Below are positions 1-11,889 of a DNA stretch of 64,000 nt, piece by piece. The stretch covers positions 23,310,026 to 23,374,025 of the forward strand of contig CM055095.1 of the NCBI GenBank assembly GCA_029204225.1, read 5' to 3'. Below the pieces are notes generated by a model. That model ran no database searches and was not told the origin of the DNA. It saw only the letters and a list, made by a program, of their open reading frames with translations. The number at the start of each line of letters is the position of its first letter. The stretch's first letter is position 1. Position numbers and translations under genes: made by a program. This DNA is from Diphasiastrum complanatum. Its lineage: Eukaryota; Streptophyta; Lycopodiopsida; Lycopodiales; Lycopodiaceae.

Positions 1-431
1 TACAACTGTGATTTTGGATCAACCAAGCAATCTCTTGACCAAACCAAATGTGTCAACCCAGGTCTAGGTGCCCTACCTAACCCTCTTCAAAAGCTTATAA
101 CCTTTGATTGGCTCAACCAAATGGAATGAAACTGATTGCATAAAAAACTAGACAAAAATAGCTTCAAAACAAGCTATCAAGGAAGATAAATGGATCAAGC
201 ATGAGAGAGAACTTACAAACTGAATTTGGATGTTCCTCACACATGTTTGAGCACCTGATTTCGTACAGTACCAGATCAGACACAATCAATGTCCTTTTGA
301 TCTCTCTTGATCCAAAATTGAACAAGATAGCTAGGAAAATGGGCCTTGACAATTTCTAGCTCAAGATTGATGAAAAGTTTTCACTTAGATGGATCAAAAT
401 GCATGGTAACCTTAGGTAGGCTCTGATACCA
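1..431 (-). mobile_element. Leader and PBS of a minus-strand LTR retrotransposon
   Basis: Positions 419-431 read on the minus strand as TGGTATCAGAGCC, the usual primer-binding site for initiator tRNA-Met. The site lies directly beside the LTR that starts at 432, so the element runs leftward and out of the window. The 418 bases left of the PBS would be its 5' leader. I see no coding sequence there, so the element may be non-autonomous or simply cut by the window edge. The superfamily cannot be assigned. Confidence 0.6.
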
Positions 432-1091
432 TGTTGAATTTCACATGTGTGGATTGTCCACAACATGTACTTGTGATCTCCTAAGGTGTGTAGATGCACC
501 AAGATTAAGATTAGATTGAGATTCAAGATCAATCTTAGATCCTATGGCAAAAACACACTACTACATGCATTCAAACACTTCCAACTCTCACTCACACGTG
601 TGGGAAGTATTCAAAAAATAATCTAAGTAAAAACAAGCTGCTCTCCTCGGGTAGAGAGAGAAAAAGCATCATGAGATCTCAGGTAGAGAGAGAAAGCTAG
701 AAATCCAATAACTCACAAAATCCATATAATCACCAAATCAATTAGAATCAAAATGAGGAGTACAATGATACTAGTAGATCCACGAGCTACCACTATGCTT
801 AACTATGATTGGACCATACTTTTTCACCTCTTGATCCTATTGGACCATTGATCCATGCACCTCTTAATTCTATTGGACTATATTCAAGCACACCTCAATT
901 TCCTATTGGACCTCACAAGGTTCCACCTCTAAATCCTATTGGACCTCTTGGAATTCATCAAATAAGAGCATTACACTTGTCTACACTCGAATTGGCACGT
1001 GTTTAGCCTCTTACTCTATTTTGGCTCAATAGTGGCATTACAAGTGGAAATGCATAATTTGCCATCTATGCCAAATTTATTCCTATCAACA
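432..1091 (-). repeat. LTR (5' LTR of a minus-strand element)
   Basis: The segment begins TGTTGA and ends TCAACA, a perfect 6-bp terminal inverted repeat, and its left end abuts the PBS at 419-431. The length is 660 bp. It contains short direct repeats (agatctcaggtagagagag-like at about 650-700; hexamers around tcctattgga at 834-945). The partner LTR would lie beyond the left edge, so LTR divergence cannot be assessed. Confidence 0.6.
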
Positions 1092-1652
1092 TCCTACACC
1101 TAGATGCTTGATGTAAAAAACATAAGACCCCTATATCTAACATAGATAATCTTTTTCAATTCTTCACACCTGACTCCCACGCGCCCATCCAATATAGTCT
1201 AGTTTTCGACTTTTCTGTCTGATATCGGTTCGGCGCGTCCAACCTACATTATGCAACTGCTGACTTGGTACACGCGCGCTGATCTGATATTGGGTCTGCG
1301 AATGGCTCGCACGAAATGAACAACACAAAGGTGTCCCAATGCAAGGAGGTCACCACGGAAATCCACCAGCACCTTGTCCTCCACCATCGCCTCCTAGGCC
1401 AAGGGGCATGCCACGTGACCCGCCATGACTGAAGAGTACCCGAATGATCTGTGCGCTTGCTGAACTGATATTCAGACGTGAAATTCAAGTGTAAAGTTTT
1501 TTTTATTGTCATGTTAGTGCTTATGTAGAGCGGAGTTTTTGAAATGATTGCCCTCATAAGTTTCCATGAACGTATCATATCTCTAGGTATGGAATTTGGT
1601 GGCAATTATGTTTTACTAATAGACCGTTCATTACTTTTTGGCGCAGGTACCA
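1092..1652. other. Unassigned intergenic stretch
   Basis: About 560 bases lie between two LTR elements. The short reading frames here have no recognisable domain or codon pattern. Positions 1150-1450 are slightly GC-richer than the neighbours and may be an older element remnant. Confidence 0.3.
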
Positions 1653-2002
1653 TGTTGTAATATTATTATTGGTGGACGTTTACAGCCTCGGATTATATGA
1701 CAAATGTATGGCTGTAATTACAAGCACGCTTAACTAATTAATGCCTGAAGTTAGAGCTAGTTTTAACCACAATACTTAGAATGCGGGCGGTACCAAAAAC
1801 TCAAAAAATGGCAACCAAACGGTACCAGTTTTCATTCTCTCTCTAAAGTCAAATTTCTTCCATTTTGATCCCAAATTTCCCTTAATGACTATGGCTTGGG
1901 AGCTAGGTCCAGGAGGAAACTCCAGGAGGGATCTAGGTTTGGATGCCCTTTTGGTTGTTTTGCAATAGGATCTAGTCAGATCTTCATTTGGTGATCTTTA
2001 CA
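1653..2002 (+). repeat. 5' LTR (degenerate) of an old Ty3/gypsy element
   Basis: The stretch begins TGTTGTAATA and ends GATCTTTACA. One base later comes TGGTATCAGAGC (2004-2015), a tRNA-iMet type PBS in plus orientation. The part around 1891-1960 (ggtccaggaggaaactcc and following) matches 7860-7900 in the right-hand LTR with substitutions and indels. The left border is uncertain because this LTR is shorter than its partner. The strong divergence indicates an old insertion. Confidence 0.6.
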
Positions 2003-5000
2003 ATGGTATCAGAGCTATGGATTTGCATCAATTAGAAGGTGGAGCTACTTCTTGTATTTTCTCAGTTTTTGTGGATTTCTCCTTGCAATTTTCGACTAAT
2101 TTTGGGGTAGATCTCAAAATTCTCAGCCAAGACTTGGTGTGAACATTTTCAGAGATGTAATGGAGCTGACCTGAGCTTTCATGAAAATTAAATGGGACTA
2201 GACACCATTAGGGGGCCCAAAACACCAAAAATTAGTGTATTTTTGATGATTTTTGAGCATGAATACCTCTCAATTGGGGGTCTGAACCCGTTGGTTCTTG
2301 TTATAAGCTTAAAGATATGATGGATTGCGTCTGTTTTGACCATAATGCATCTAATTTGGATAGGTGAGCATTAGACACCATCATGTTGAAGTTTTGCTTG
2401 TTGAAGGAGGCCAAAAATGCATTTTTTGCATGATCTGAGCTTATGATTGCTTTCTGGACCTGTTATAAGCCTCTATGCCTCTCTAATGAACCTTATTAGA
2501 GTGCTTGTAGCCTCTGATCCAAGGCTTTTTGGGCTGGGATGTGTTTTCTGAAAATTTCTCTCCACAAAAGTGCACCCTCCTACTTGTTTTTCATGCATTT
2601 ATTGCTCGCACATGTGAAGCTAGGGGTGCAAGGTGATGTGGCAAGTGCCTTGTAGACCCACTCTCCCTCTGTACTATGCTTTACAACAATCAATTTGGTG
2701 TCCTGTAGAGAAAGTTATGGCTGTCGGAAGTTTGGCAATTTTTGAGCTAAAATTTGCAAAATTTTCGAAATGTTCTGATGCATGCATGCTTGTAACTCAA
2801 TGTAGTGCTTGTTTGTTGATAAAAATGTATGGATAGACCTGTATGCATGCATGGATGCATGTTGCATGTGTAATCAGTAGATTTCTTGCATGAAGCTATT
2901 TTTGTCAATTCTAGTTCAAAAAGCAGATTTCTTAGTGGCTAAGTTGATTATGGGATTTTTTTCGTTTTTTGAAGAAAATCAGTGCATGTCGAAATTGATA
3001 TGTGACAGTGCCTGTGAATCAATAAATCGATCATTATAATCGATTTTCATAGTTGGTCTATTTCGAACTGATTTTGTGAATCCCAATGCTAATTTCTCAG
3101 TTTCTTGGCAATTTACGTAAAAATTGATTTTTTTTTTGAAATCACTACATATCAAGTAGGATGGATGCTGGATGTTTCAGAATCCTTCCAATATGTGATG
3201 GTAACTGTGAAACTGTCAAGTCAATGTTTGGTCGATTTTCACAATTTAGGTCCATATTGAATGGATCATGAAAATCCTAGTTTATGTAAAATTTGAAGAA
3301 ACCATGGACGTTTTCAATTTGTTCCTATTCTTTGGTTATTGATCAAACTGAAATGACTTATAAAGTGAATGATCCTACTGAGTTGAAATCAGTCGATTGT
3401 TAAGATCACTGTAACCTTCACTTTTAGTTGAAGATTTTGTGAATCTGTCAATTAAGGAGCATTTCTTGTTCAGGGGATCAATAAGGACCAAGAATAATGT
3501 AAATCCAGTAGAACAGTTCGATGCTGATCTATAAGGGGATTTGCTAGGGATTAAGTGTGGCACTTAATGAACAAATCAAAATTGCCAAGGTGATAGTGCT
3601 AAAGTTAGTGATACCAAATTGAACTTTTTCCTAGTACAAATTTGGGGTTTTGTTAACCTGAACCATTTTTGGAAGGGGGAAAAAGAGTGGAAGCCTAATA
3701 TGTACATGATTGCTGGTCTTAGTGATCCAATTATTTAATTTACATTCAACTCCTGAAGTATAACTAATTGCAAGTGAGAATAAAATTGGGAATTATTCAA
3801 GAAGACTGCCTCTGGGAATTTGGATTCCTTTTCCCCAGTGTGAATTAGAATTTTCGAGGATTCTAAGGGAAAAGTAGTGGCAAGACTGATAATCCATTTA
3901 TGAAACCATCTCTGTTTTGCAATTGGATTTAAATCTTGCAAAGTAATGCAGATAGAAGGTGTTCCATACATGATTCTAGTAATTTGGATTCTTTTCAATT
4001 ATAGAGTATTTCTCTATAATGACAAAACCGACCAAGAGAGTTCTAACTTGTTAAAAGAATTAAAGTTCTTTGTACCGATTCTGGAATAGATATTGTATAT
4101 CTAGGACAGTATGATATTCGGTTTTTGTTGAAATCTATGTTTCTTTTGTGATACATTCTATTGTACTGGGATGATACATTCTGTTTGTCCATGTCGGGTA
4201 CAATATGAAATGGTATTCTTTGAGTGACACTAAACAAGCCTGAGTGATTTCAATTGTTAGGATTATCTCCTGGAATTGCTTGTGAATTTGATCCTATATC
4301 TGGGTATAGGATAGCCAAATCATCTTTTTTGACTTTATGGGCAAAACAGATCTGGATGCAGAGAATTCTTGGAGAAAAAGCTGGTGGTATGGGACATCAG
4401 TGATTCTAAAGGGGATTTCTTGGATAGAATGATCTGTAGATCAATGGTTAGGGATTGCTGTAATGGTAATACTAACAAAGTCCATTGGTTTTTGTTAAGG
4501 GTATTTTGGGAAATTATGAGATATAGATCGATCCCTTAATGGTATCTCATTAATTACAAAATATGGAAGCCCTTAAATCTATTTCTCTATTTTATTAGAC
4601 CTCTACTCTTTAGAAATTTCTTATTACATGACAATTGGACTGAGATTCATATAATTTCTTCTAGTGTAGAACTCTGTTATGAAGGACTGTTATAATTATA
4701 TGAAATTGTACCTCCATATAAGATTTTTAAATATGGCTCGGAACTTAGGTTTCCTGAACCCTAACGCTAGTCTCTCTTTGATAGTTGATTATTGAGAGTT
4801 AATATTTCTATCATTTGGGATAAGATATTCTATGATTCTGAGTAAAAGTCCTAATTGTAAAAGTATTGGATACTCATTATTGACTTTTTTGAATCTTTGA
4901 TATCTTATACGTTGTCTCCTGGGAACTATTAAATTGAAATTCTAAAATTTCTTTTTCAAAAGGTGGGAAGAAAAGATAGGAATAAGTCTTTCGAGGAACC

Positions 5001-7488
5001 AGCCAGCTGCATTGATTTTGGAAAAAATTTTGTATGTGTGCAATGGTAGAACTATCCAGTTTGAAATAGACAAACTCTCTAAGTGATTATTTTGAGTAAT
5101 CTGGAACTAGATGAGTTTTGGGGTTATTGAGCTATGAGATATTCATTAATATGGGAAGTAGTGGTAAAGATTAAATTAAGATTCACTAATTGTTACCAAG
5201 TACCATTTTGTTATGGATTGGATCAGTGTAATAAAGCTTTAATCTTAACTCTATGTCCAAAGATGTCTGTATGAGTTAGCCTAATCTTGGTTTGTACGCT
5301 AAGATCTGTTGTAGGCTGATTTGTAGAAGAAATTTTGTTAATAAGAGTCAGATGGTTGGAAAACTTATGATGTGGAGTTATTCACTTCAAAGATTTCCCA
5401 GATATGCTATTTACTTATGAAAAATAGAGTTCTTTGGTAGCTGAGTTGCAAGATTCTCAGTGAATTATGTGAGTAACATATGCAGATTGTGGATATTTGT
5501 CAGTTTATAGCCTATGTTTATGTATACGAACATAGTTGGATAAGTTGCTTATGTACATCTTAATCTTGTAGATCTACTATGTGTTTCCTATGTACTGAGT
5601 TTATATCGTATACTTAAACTAGTCAGAGTACATAGACATATGAACAATTAATGTGTGGAACAGTTACTTGTAGGTTAATGTCTCTTTCTATAAATAGGAT
5701 AATTCATTAACTAATTTATGGTTTGGAAGAAGATCTAAATGTGGTGTTTTACATGTATAATTGAGATTTGCACCTAGACATTTAAGATTTCTGAATCATT
5801 TACAATTGACTCGAGTAATTGGATTACTCCTGATTAGAAGTTAATTGGATGAATAAGCAGTGTGAAGAGAATTCACCGGGAATTGCTTATTTGGTCTATA
5901 TTGCTTATAAATCATATGATTAGTGAGTCATTTGGAGTCATTTATGAGAACTGTGCATAGAATATAGAAGATTCTTGATATAGAAAATTTCTTGAAGGAG
6001 AAATATCCTAAGTTATTGACTATATCCCAGTGAGCTCATATACATATATTGGATGACAGAGTCTAACTAATGTCAAGGATAACCACTGAATTCAGTTGGA
6101 ATTTAGCAAAACTTTATAATCTCTAGATGTGGTTCTAGGTGATTGTATAAAGTTTATTATTTGTTAAAGACAAATGTTATTATGGTCTTTAATCACTAGG
6201 TTGATTATAAAATTTCGAACTCATAATCTGATTAAGAATCGGGATGGAAGAATATTCTTAGAATCCAGTAATTTTTTTATGGAAAATCTTATATTTCCTG
6301 AGTGGTATATTGTGCATATACTCCAGTATCTCTAAATGATTAAGTATGGGTTTAGAATCCGATAGATTATAATTGATGAATCATAAGATTCTAAATGTTT
6401 ATGATTGACGGATCATAAATTGATACTTAAAGGTCATTAGATGATTAAATGGGAAACATGATGATTCTTAAGATGATGAGTAATTCCTGATCAATTGGTG
6501 GAGTTAAAATTTAGATTTGTTATTTGAACTCTAAATTTGTGTACAAACTTGTGATTGTTTGGATCTCGCAGGTGTTTTCATTAAGTAATTGTTTACTTAT
6601 GAGGACTTTGCTTACCTTTCAGATTGTAGTCAAGGAATGCTTGTGTACTGTTTATCAGCCTAAAATCTCTAGTTAATTAGGAGCAGTTAAGTCTATCAAG
6701 ATTGAATGGTTGCTATTTTCTGGTATATGATGCTAGGGATAGAGCACTTATCTTAGGAGAGTATATGTGGTACTCATGACTGAGTTGAAGTCATTTTTAT
6801 CTTGATGGATCTCCTAAGAGATTTTGGTGGGAGGAGTTTTGTACCAAGAAGCATTTATGACAGGTCTACAAGTAATTTGTGGATAGTCTTGGACATTATA
6901 ATTGTTCTGGATCTTTAACTTTTGAGCATTGATTTCCAATGTAAGGTGAGGACTCACCCAGTGATTCATGTAAATTAAGGTACATGAAGGTGATGCTATT
7001 AGATTGGAGAGAATCAAACCCAATAGGGAAATTTATCTTTTAGGGTACTTGTAAAAGGTCGATATAGGATTTCAATGTAGAGACAGAGAATTATCCCATC
7101 TCTAAATACTTATTTGATATTGAAGTCATACTAAAGATTGATTTTCAAGGTAATTGTGAAAATTAAATGATTGATTAAAAATTTAATCTTCGAGTTTGGT
7201 CGACTGCTCATCCGGTGTATCATGTAAATTTAGTTTATATATGATGACAGTTTGATGTATTGAAGATTTTGCCCATTTGGAAGATTTATCGTTCAATGTA
7301 CCTTTGGACCCTGAATGAGTACTCAGGATCAGAGACAAACAATTGAGAAATTGTGCAATATCTGTGTGCTTACTTAGGTTGGTTGGTCAAATTGAGAATA
7401 ATGATTCATGGGAAGAGTTAAAAGCATACAAATTGCGTTTTCCCTAGTTACTCGTTCTGAGGACATAACTAGTTTAAGGGGGGGAGAA
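2003..7488 (+). pseudogene. Decayed Ty3/gypsy internal region
   Basis: It lies between a PBS (2004-2015) and a polypurine tract (about 7473-7488, with a run of seven G). No long reading frame survives over 5.4 kb. The end of the polyprotein is still readable across stops: near 7205-7235 a frame reads AHPVYHVN, the gypsy integrase C-terminal signature usually seen as HPVFHVS. About 7310-7420 resembles the following segment, with arginine-rich RDKQLRN and a final WEE, typically written as R..RQLRNR...V.W....ATWE. Upstream gag, protease and RT could not be located with confidence. The tail suggests a chromovirus-like gypsy element. Confidence 0.55.
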
Positions 7489-7940
7489 TGTTACGTCCAT
7501 GTCCTGTATAAAAGAATCGGAATAATTCCTGACGTGGCTAGCCGGTTACTCCATAGGTGTATATGGTTATTGGTTATGCCTCGTCACTCCGGGCTTGGCT
7601 TGTAAAGTAATTAATAATCATATGAGGGCCTAGACTTATAATTGCATAGGAGCACATGCATAGTGAATGACTGCTTTAATGCAAGAATAGGAGATTAATA
7701 GCTCAATATAGGTTGCATGGGAATCCTAGGAGGAATATTCTCTTTCTCATGAGGAGAATATGTCCGTTGGAAACTCGCCCATCCTCCTATTGGAAATTCA
7801 GTTTCTTGAGCATGTTTCCCCTCCTCTCTCTTAGGTTCTTCACTATGGCTTCGGGGGTTGGTCCAGGAGGAAACTCCAAGAGGGATCTCGGTTTGGATGG
7901 ATGGTTTTGCCCATCTGAATCTATCCTAAGGGAGATTACA
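7489..7940 (+). repeat. 3' LTR of the old Ty3/gypsy element
   Basis: It starts TGTTACGTCC directly after the polypurine tract and ends near GGAGATTACA by alignment with the left LTR. A TATA-like box (tataaaag) lies at 7506-7513. The stretch 7848-7900 aligns with 1890-1940 of the 5' LTR. Confidence 0.6.
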
Positions 7941-8182
7941 TGCATACTCCAATGCTTACTACAAACAAGAGATAATTAGTTAAATTGAAGGAATTACAAT
8001 ACCTAAAACAAAATGTTACTTGAATATATTCTATGTAATCACTTACTTTTGCCAGTATGGAATAGTGAAGACTTTGGTCCGTATGGAGAAGATACTTCGT
8101 CACCTGAGTTGGACTATGAAGGTTGTGTTGAAAAAAGGATAGCACAACCCCAATGTCCTTAATATCATCGCGTTTACATCTG

Positions 8183-8620
8183 TTAACAAAATACATCGAA
8201 CCAGCTTCCACAACTATCTGTTGTCTTCTCTTTCAGGGTATCACAAAAGTCTTTATTTATGTGATTTGCATAATTAATTGAACTTAGACAAGAAGAAAAT
8301 TGACCTCCTAACTTATCTATCTCTTTGGCAACATACTCATTAAAAACTATATATCTCTTAGAATCCAAAAATGAATCCTTTGAATCAACAATAAATCTTA
8401 CACAAAGATCTTTATGAAAATCACCTTTTAAACTCTTATTTAGATCCAAGATTATTTTATCTACAGTAGAGGTCATATCCTCATCATTGTGGAATGGAAT
8501 GGAAGGAATGGAGGAGGAACTAGTTGAATAGTCAGGGGTGGTGGGAGGAGAAGAATGTTGGACAGACTGGAGTGATGGTCCAACCACATGATGAGAGATA
8601 GGAGGGGGAAATGGTGACTC
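8183..8620 (-). pseudogene. Unrecognised minus-strand ORF, serine/proline-rich N-terminus
   Basis: An open frame of 134 codons (8587 to 8183) begins with a Ser/Pro-rich stretch (about residues 10-30). It continues with a mixed charged segment that looks like a normal soluble protein (motifs IILDLNKSLKGDF, LCVRFIVDSKDSF, YVAKEIDKLGG). A second minus frame (8787-8473) overlaps it and seems to run into it through a frameshift near 8590. I recognise no domain. Just to the left, in another frame, 8211-8053 ends in CTGGCAAAA|GTAAGTG, a textbook splice donor, so this may be part of a captured, once-spliced gene. The origin is unresolved. Confidence 0.35.
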
Positions 8621-8763
8621 TGGCTGGGGTTGAGTACTACCCTTTGAATGGCACGCTTAGCGAGCTTGATCTGCTTTCTCTTTCTTTGTTGAGGAACAGG
8701 CCCTCTCTCTGTAGGTGGTGGCCTAGAGGTGAAGCCACTCTTAAAAACTTGATCGTATGTACT

Positions 8764-8898
8764 CCTCAGCCTCATGAGAAGATGCATGTCCTAAGGCATG
8801 AGGGTAACTCTCTTGGCATGCACAGTGCAAAGAGTAGAGCCCTCATAGAATTTAATCTGAAAGTCCTCATAGGCAGTATGGAGGGCTTCCAGGGTTGT
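8764..8898 (-). pseudogene. Histone H3-like C-terminal fragment (pseudogene)
   Basis: Read leftward from 8898, the frame gives about 41 residues that align without gaps to the end of the histone-fold domain of H3: the second half of alpha-2, loop 2 and alpha-3. The clearest block is LCTVHAKRVTLMP followed by a stop and then DM.LL.RLR. Family H3 has LCAIHAKRVTIMPKD at this place, so the stop (TAG) sits exactly at the conserved lysine codon. The N-terminal tail and alpha-N/alpha-1 are absent. The fragment starts where a probable LTR (8896-9421) begins. The frame continues downstream into a basic segment (QQRKRKQIKLAKRA). It could derive from canonical H3 or a divergent centromeric type; the divergence does not decide this. 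Confidence 0.6.
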
Positions 8899-9421
8899 TA
8901 CGTCTCAACAAACATTGTTGCGAAACTATTTTGTTTCATTGTCGCAAACGATTTTGTTTCTTTTGAATTGTCTTTTGTGTGGAAGCTTCACAAGAACCTA
9001 GACACGTGACTACACGTCACAGAACAGATTTTATTCTAGCAATCAAGATAGCGTGAGACAAGGAGATGCATGAAAATAGAGCACTCAATTATCAGTTTGA
9101 TTTTTAGAGCGAGATCATCAGTGTCTCGCTCGTTGTCGGCCTGACGCTCTGCTCTGCTCATTGGCAAACTTTCATGCACAACTCTTTTTGTTTCTAGTCT
9201 TTTTCTTATCTGCTCTACTCACGCACACTCTCTGTGTGTCTCTTTGATCTAGAAATATAGTTTTATATCCACTGTGTGGAGTTTACAAGACAGATAAATA
9301 AAGAATTACAAGAGTAGTTAGCACAAATTTACTAATCGATTACTCTCCGTTGTTGCTACCCATTGCAGCTAGGCGTGAAGTCTAAGACTCCAAGCCCATT
9401 GAGCTGCCAGCTGGCAGCGCA
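8896..9421 (-). repeat. Probable 3' LTR of Copia-C (minus strand)
   Basis: On the plus strand it starts TGTTACGTCT at 8896 and could end at CA (9420-9421). Beside that end is a minus-strand purine run (GAAATGAAGGGGAG, 9427-9440), as expected for a polypurine tract next to a 3' LTR. A perfect 16-bp palindrome lies at 9403-9418. No matching second LTR was found right of the gag region, so the borders are tentative. Confidence 0.4.
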
Positions 9422-9555
9422 AAAGACTCCCCTTCATTTCTTTTGTTTCCTTTTGTTTCTTTCGTGTCTTTTCGTTTTGTGTCGCTTTGCGGTTCTTGCG
9501 AACCTGGAGGCGTGTTTGCGATTTGCGAATAATTCGTGAATCGTTTGTCCTTCGT

Positions 9556-9790
9556 TTATCCTGGAAGCACGCTAACTTTTGCAAATTGTTCGACCTTCGA
9601 GTCAAGTTTTGTTGACTTTTGTGTTGTAGCAAAGTTGCAGGAGTTCACCATTTCTGACACTCCCTCTTGAACCTTGTAGCTTTGCACATTTAATTCAATT
9701 GCCTTTCTTTGCTTGGCAAAGAGTGGCTTGTCGAGCGGCTTCGTGAGTAGATATACAATCATGTCTTCTGATTTTATGTACTGGACTTAG
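9556..9790 (-). pseudogene. Copia-C RNase H C-terminal tail
   Basis: The frame reads YLLTKPLDKPLFAKQRKAIE, which corresponds to the copia RNase H ending (D.LTKPL...F...R). This is followed by a short basic tail. The rest of RNase H lies in the fused frame at 10202-10330. The two are separated by about 400 bases of non-coding sequence that I cannot assign. Confidence 0.6.
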
Positions 9791-10201
9791 AGCTCTCTGG
9801 CCATGAATGAGTGACTTAATGAAACTCTAATATCTTCATTTCCATCAGCAAAACAAGCCAAGAATGCTAGTACAAATCCAACATCTTTGAAAAAAACGAA
9901 AAATACGACACTGCGATTATGCACGAGATTTTTGTCAGGTGAAAAATGCGACATTGTCGTAAACTCCGTGTAATTTTGTAGACTGTGTAAACACATGGGA
10001 AAAACCACAGAACTTGATAAACAATGGATGAAGATTAAAACCGATTAGTTGATTGGTAAGAAGGAGAATAATCCAACACTCAACTTAATCTGAATCCTTG
10101 AATGCCTTGACCTTCAAACTTAGTTCTACACAGAATCTTCTGTGTGTATCCAAATTTAATGCTTTGGTAAAAGTATCTGCTATCATATCTTGCGTTCTAC
10201 A

Positions 10202-10750
10202 CTACTGCAGTCTGACCTCTTCATTGAAAACTTTGCTTTTGACGAAATGATACTTCAATTCAATGTGCTTACTCCTGGAATGAAATCTAGGGTTGGTTGA
10301 TAAAGCAATGGCACTTTGATTATCACAAGGTAATGTCATCAGAGCATATTGATTCAGACTGATGTCTGAGAGTAAGCATAGATCTGTGTGGATCAAATCC
10401 AGGATGTTTTTTGCCCTTGCAACACCAACTTTATTAAACTTCTCTCGATGTTGCTTCCCATACACACATGACTCGCACATCGTCTTCAAGTGGTCTTCTA
10501 TCATAGGCAATCCTCTCACCATTTCCAATTTCCTCATCAAAAAGAGGCTTTCTAAGTTCAAATGACCAAGTCTATTATGCCACAGTTCAGTTTGCGATGG
10601 AATGAACGAGATAAGTCCATGTTGCCCCTTGATTGTAGCATTCAACCTGTACAATTTAGTGTTGGTCTCCCTTATACCATCCGCAATGACCTTGAACTTT
10701 TGGTTCACATCCTTCACAAAGCAACGATCATGGGCAAATTCTACTTTCAA
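10202..10750 (-). pseudogene. Copia-C fused GAG-pre-integrase / integrase start / RNase H
   Basis: One open frame of 182 codons. Residues about 50-105 are a GAG-pre-integrase domain (ELWHNRLGHLNLESL, then CESCVYGKQHREKF). Next comes the start of the integrase core with its first catalytic aspartate (LIHTDLC). At about residue 138 the frame jumps straight into RNase H (CDNQSAIALSTNPRFHSRSK, then HIELKYHFVK). Between these, an intact copia polyprotein would have most of the integrase and the full RT. The frame stays open across the deletion joint near 10340, which is probably chance. Confidence 0.75.
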
Positions 10751-10753
10751 CTT

Positions 10754-11170
10754 TTAATCAGTAATGATGCCAATGAAAAGCAGATTTTTCTTCAAACCTG
10801 GTACGTAAAGTACCTCCTTGATCATCCTGCTTTTGCCATCAGGTAGTTGGATTGAAACGGTGCCTATCCCCTTGATCTTGCACACATCACCATTTGCTTG
10901 TGAAACGGACGTTCCATTATCCCACACTTTCAAGCTACTGAACCAATCCTTGTTACCTGTCATATGTCTTGTGGCTCCCAAGCCAATGTACCATGCTTGA
11001 TCATCTTGATTAGATGACAATGCTGATATGAAGATACTAGAATCTTCAATTTCACTCTCATCGACAAGGTTACCTACTTGCTTTGGTTTTCTCTTGTCTG
11101 ATTCCACCAAGAATTTCCGACATTCGCTTTTCCAATGGCCCTTTTTGCCGCAATGGAAGTATTTGCCCTT
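10754..11170 (-). pseudogene. Copia-C zinc knuckle and protease
   Basis: The segment near 11100-11160 reads YFHCGKKGHWKSEC, a CX2CX4HX4C knuckle whose first cysteine has become tyrosine. The protease frame (11110-10754) holds AWYIGLGATRHMTGN, where the family has D(S/T)GA. Both the catalytic Asp and the Ser are replaced (GLGA), so the enzyme would be inactive. The downstream LYVPGLKKNLL matches the copia protease C-terminal block. Confidence 0.75.
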
Positions 11171-11344
11171 CTTCTTGGTCTTGTTGGAAGATCCCTCATC
11201 CTCCTGAGTCTTGGCAAACTACTACTTAGACTTCTTCTTGCCCTTGCCTTTGCCTTGCTTTTGGCATGTCGCAAGTGCCTAGTCATCAGTGTCTTGACGT
11301 CTAGCTTTCACCATTTCTCGTCGTTCCTCCTCTTGCATCAAGAT

Positions 11345-11889
11345 TCATTTGAGTTTGTCAAAGGTTGGCAGTATTTTTCTTGATGCTATTCCGCTCACAA
11401 ACATCTGATAGGGTTCTGCAATGTCGCACAATGCATTGTGCACCAGCTCCACATCACGTTTGCGCTCACCAATAGAATGCAGTTCATCCCTCATTGTCTT
11501 GATTCTGGTCATGTACGTCTGAATATGCTCTCCTTGCTCCATGCGGAAACTATTCCTTTTTGACTTCAGAAACATGATTCTTGATGGAGTTGATGTCTCG
11601 AACTCCTCTTTTAGTAGATCTCATGCCTGTTGGGGTGTAACAGCATCACAAATGTGGGTAATGATGTGATCCTTCACTGACAAGTTGATATAAGTCAAGG
11701 CTCTTCTTGCTCTTCTATCAAATGCTTTGATGTCAGTTTCATTCACCGGTCTTCTCTTGTCACTTGTGACAATATCCCATAGTTCCTTCTCTATCAATAT
11801 TTCTTTATCTTGAACTTCCACACTGCATAGTTGGAAATCCCATTCAATTTGCTACTTTCACTCAAAATGGACTCTCCCATATTTGCCAT
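11345..11889 (-). pseudogene. Copia-C gag (UBN2-type)
   Basis: The likely start Met is at 11889. The first frame reads LNGISNYAVWKFK, the hallmark of plant copia Gag. A frameshift near 11815 leads to KELWDIVTSDKRRP (11821-11621). A second break near 11600 leads to the 76-codon frame 11575-11345, with YMTRIKTMRDELHSIGE typical of the UBN2 Gag domain. In an active element this protein would form the virus-like particle. Confidence 0.75.

Larger units (their letters stand above)
9422..11889 (-). mobile_element. Copia-C: internally deleted Ty1/copia element
   Basis: Read right to left, the order is gag (11889-11345), CCHC knuckle region, protease, GAG-pre-integrase plus integrase start, and then directly RNase H. 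Most of the integrase and the whole reverse transcriptase are missing. Many frames are broken. No PBS of the TGGTATCAGAGC type is visible right of the gag start, and no right-hand LTR matching 8896-9421 is seen, so the element is 5'-truncated or rearranged. The components are listed separately. Confidence 0.75.
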
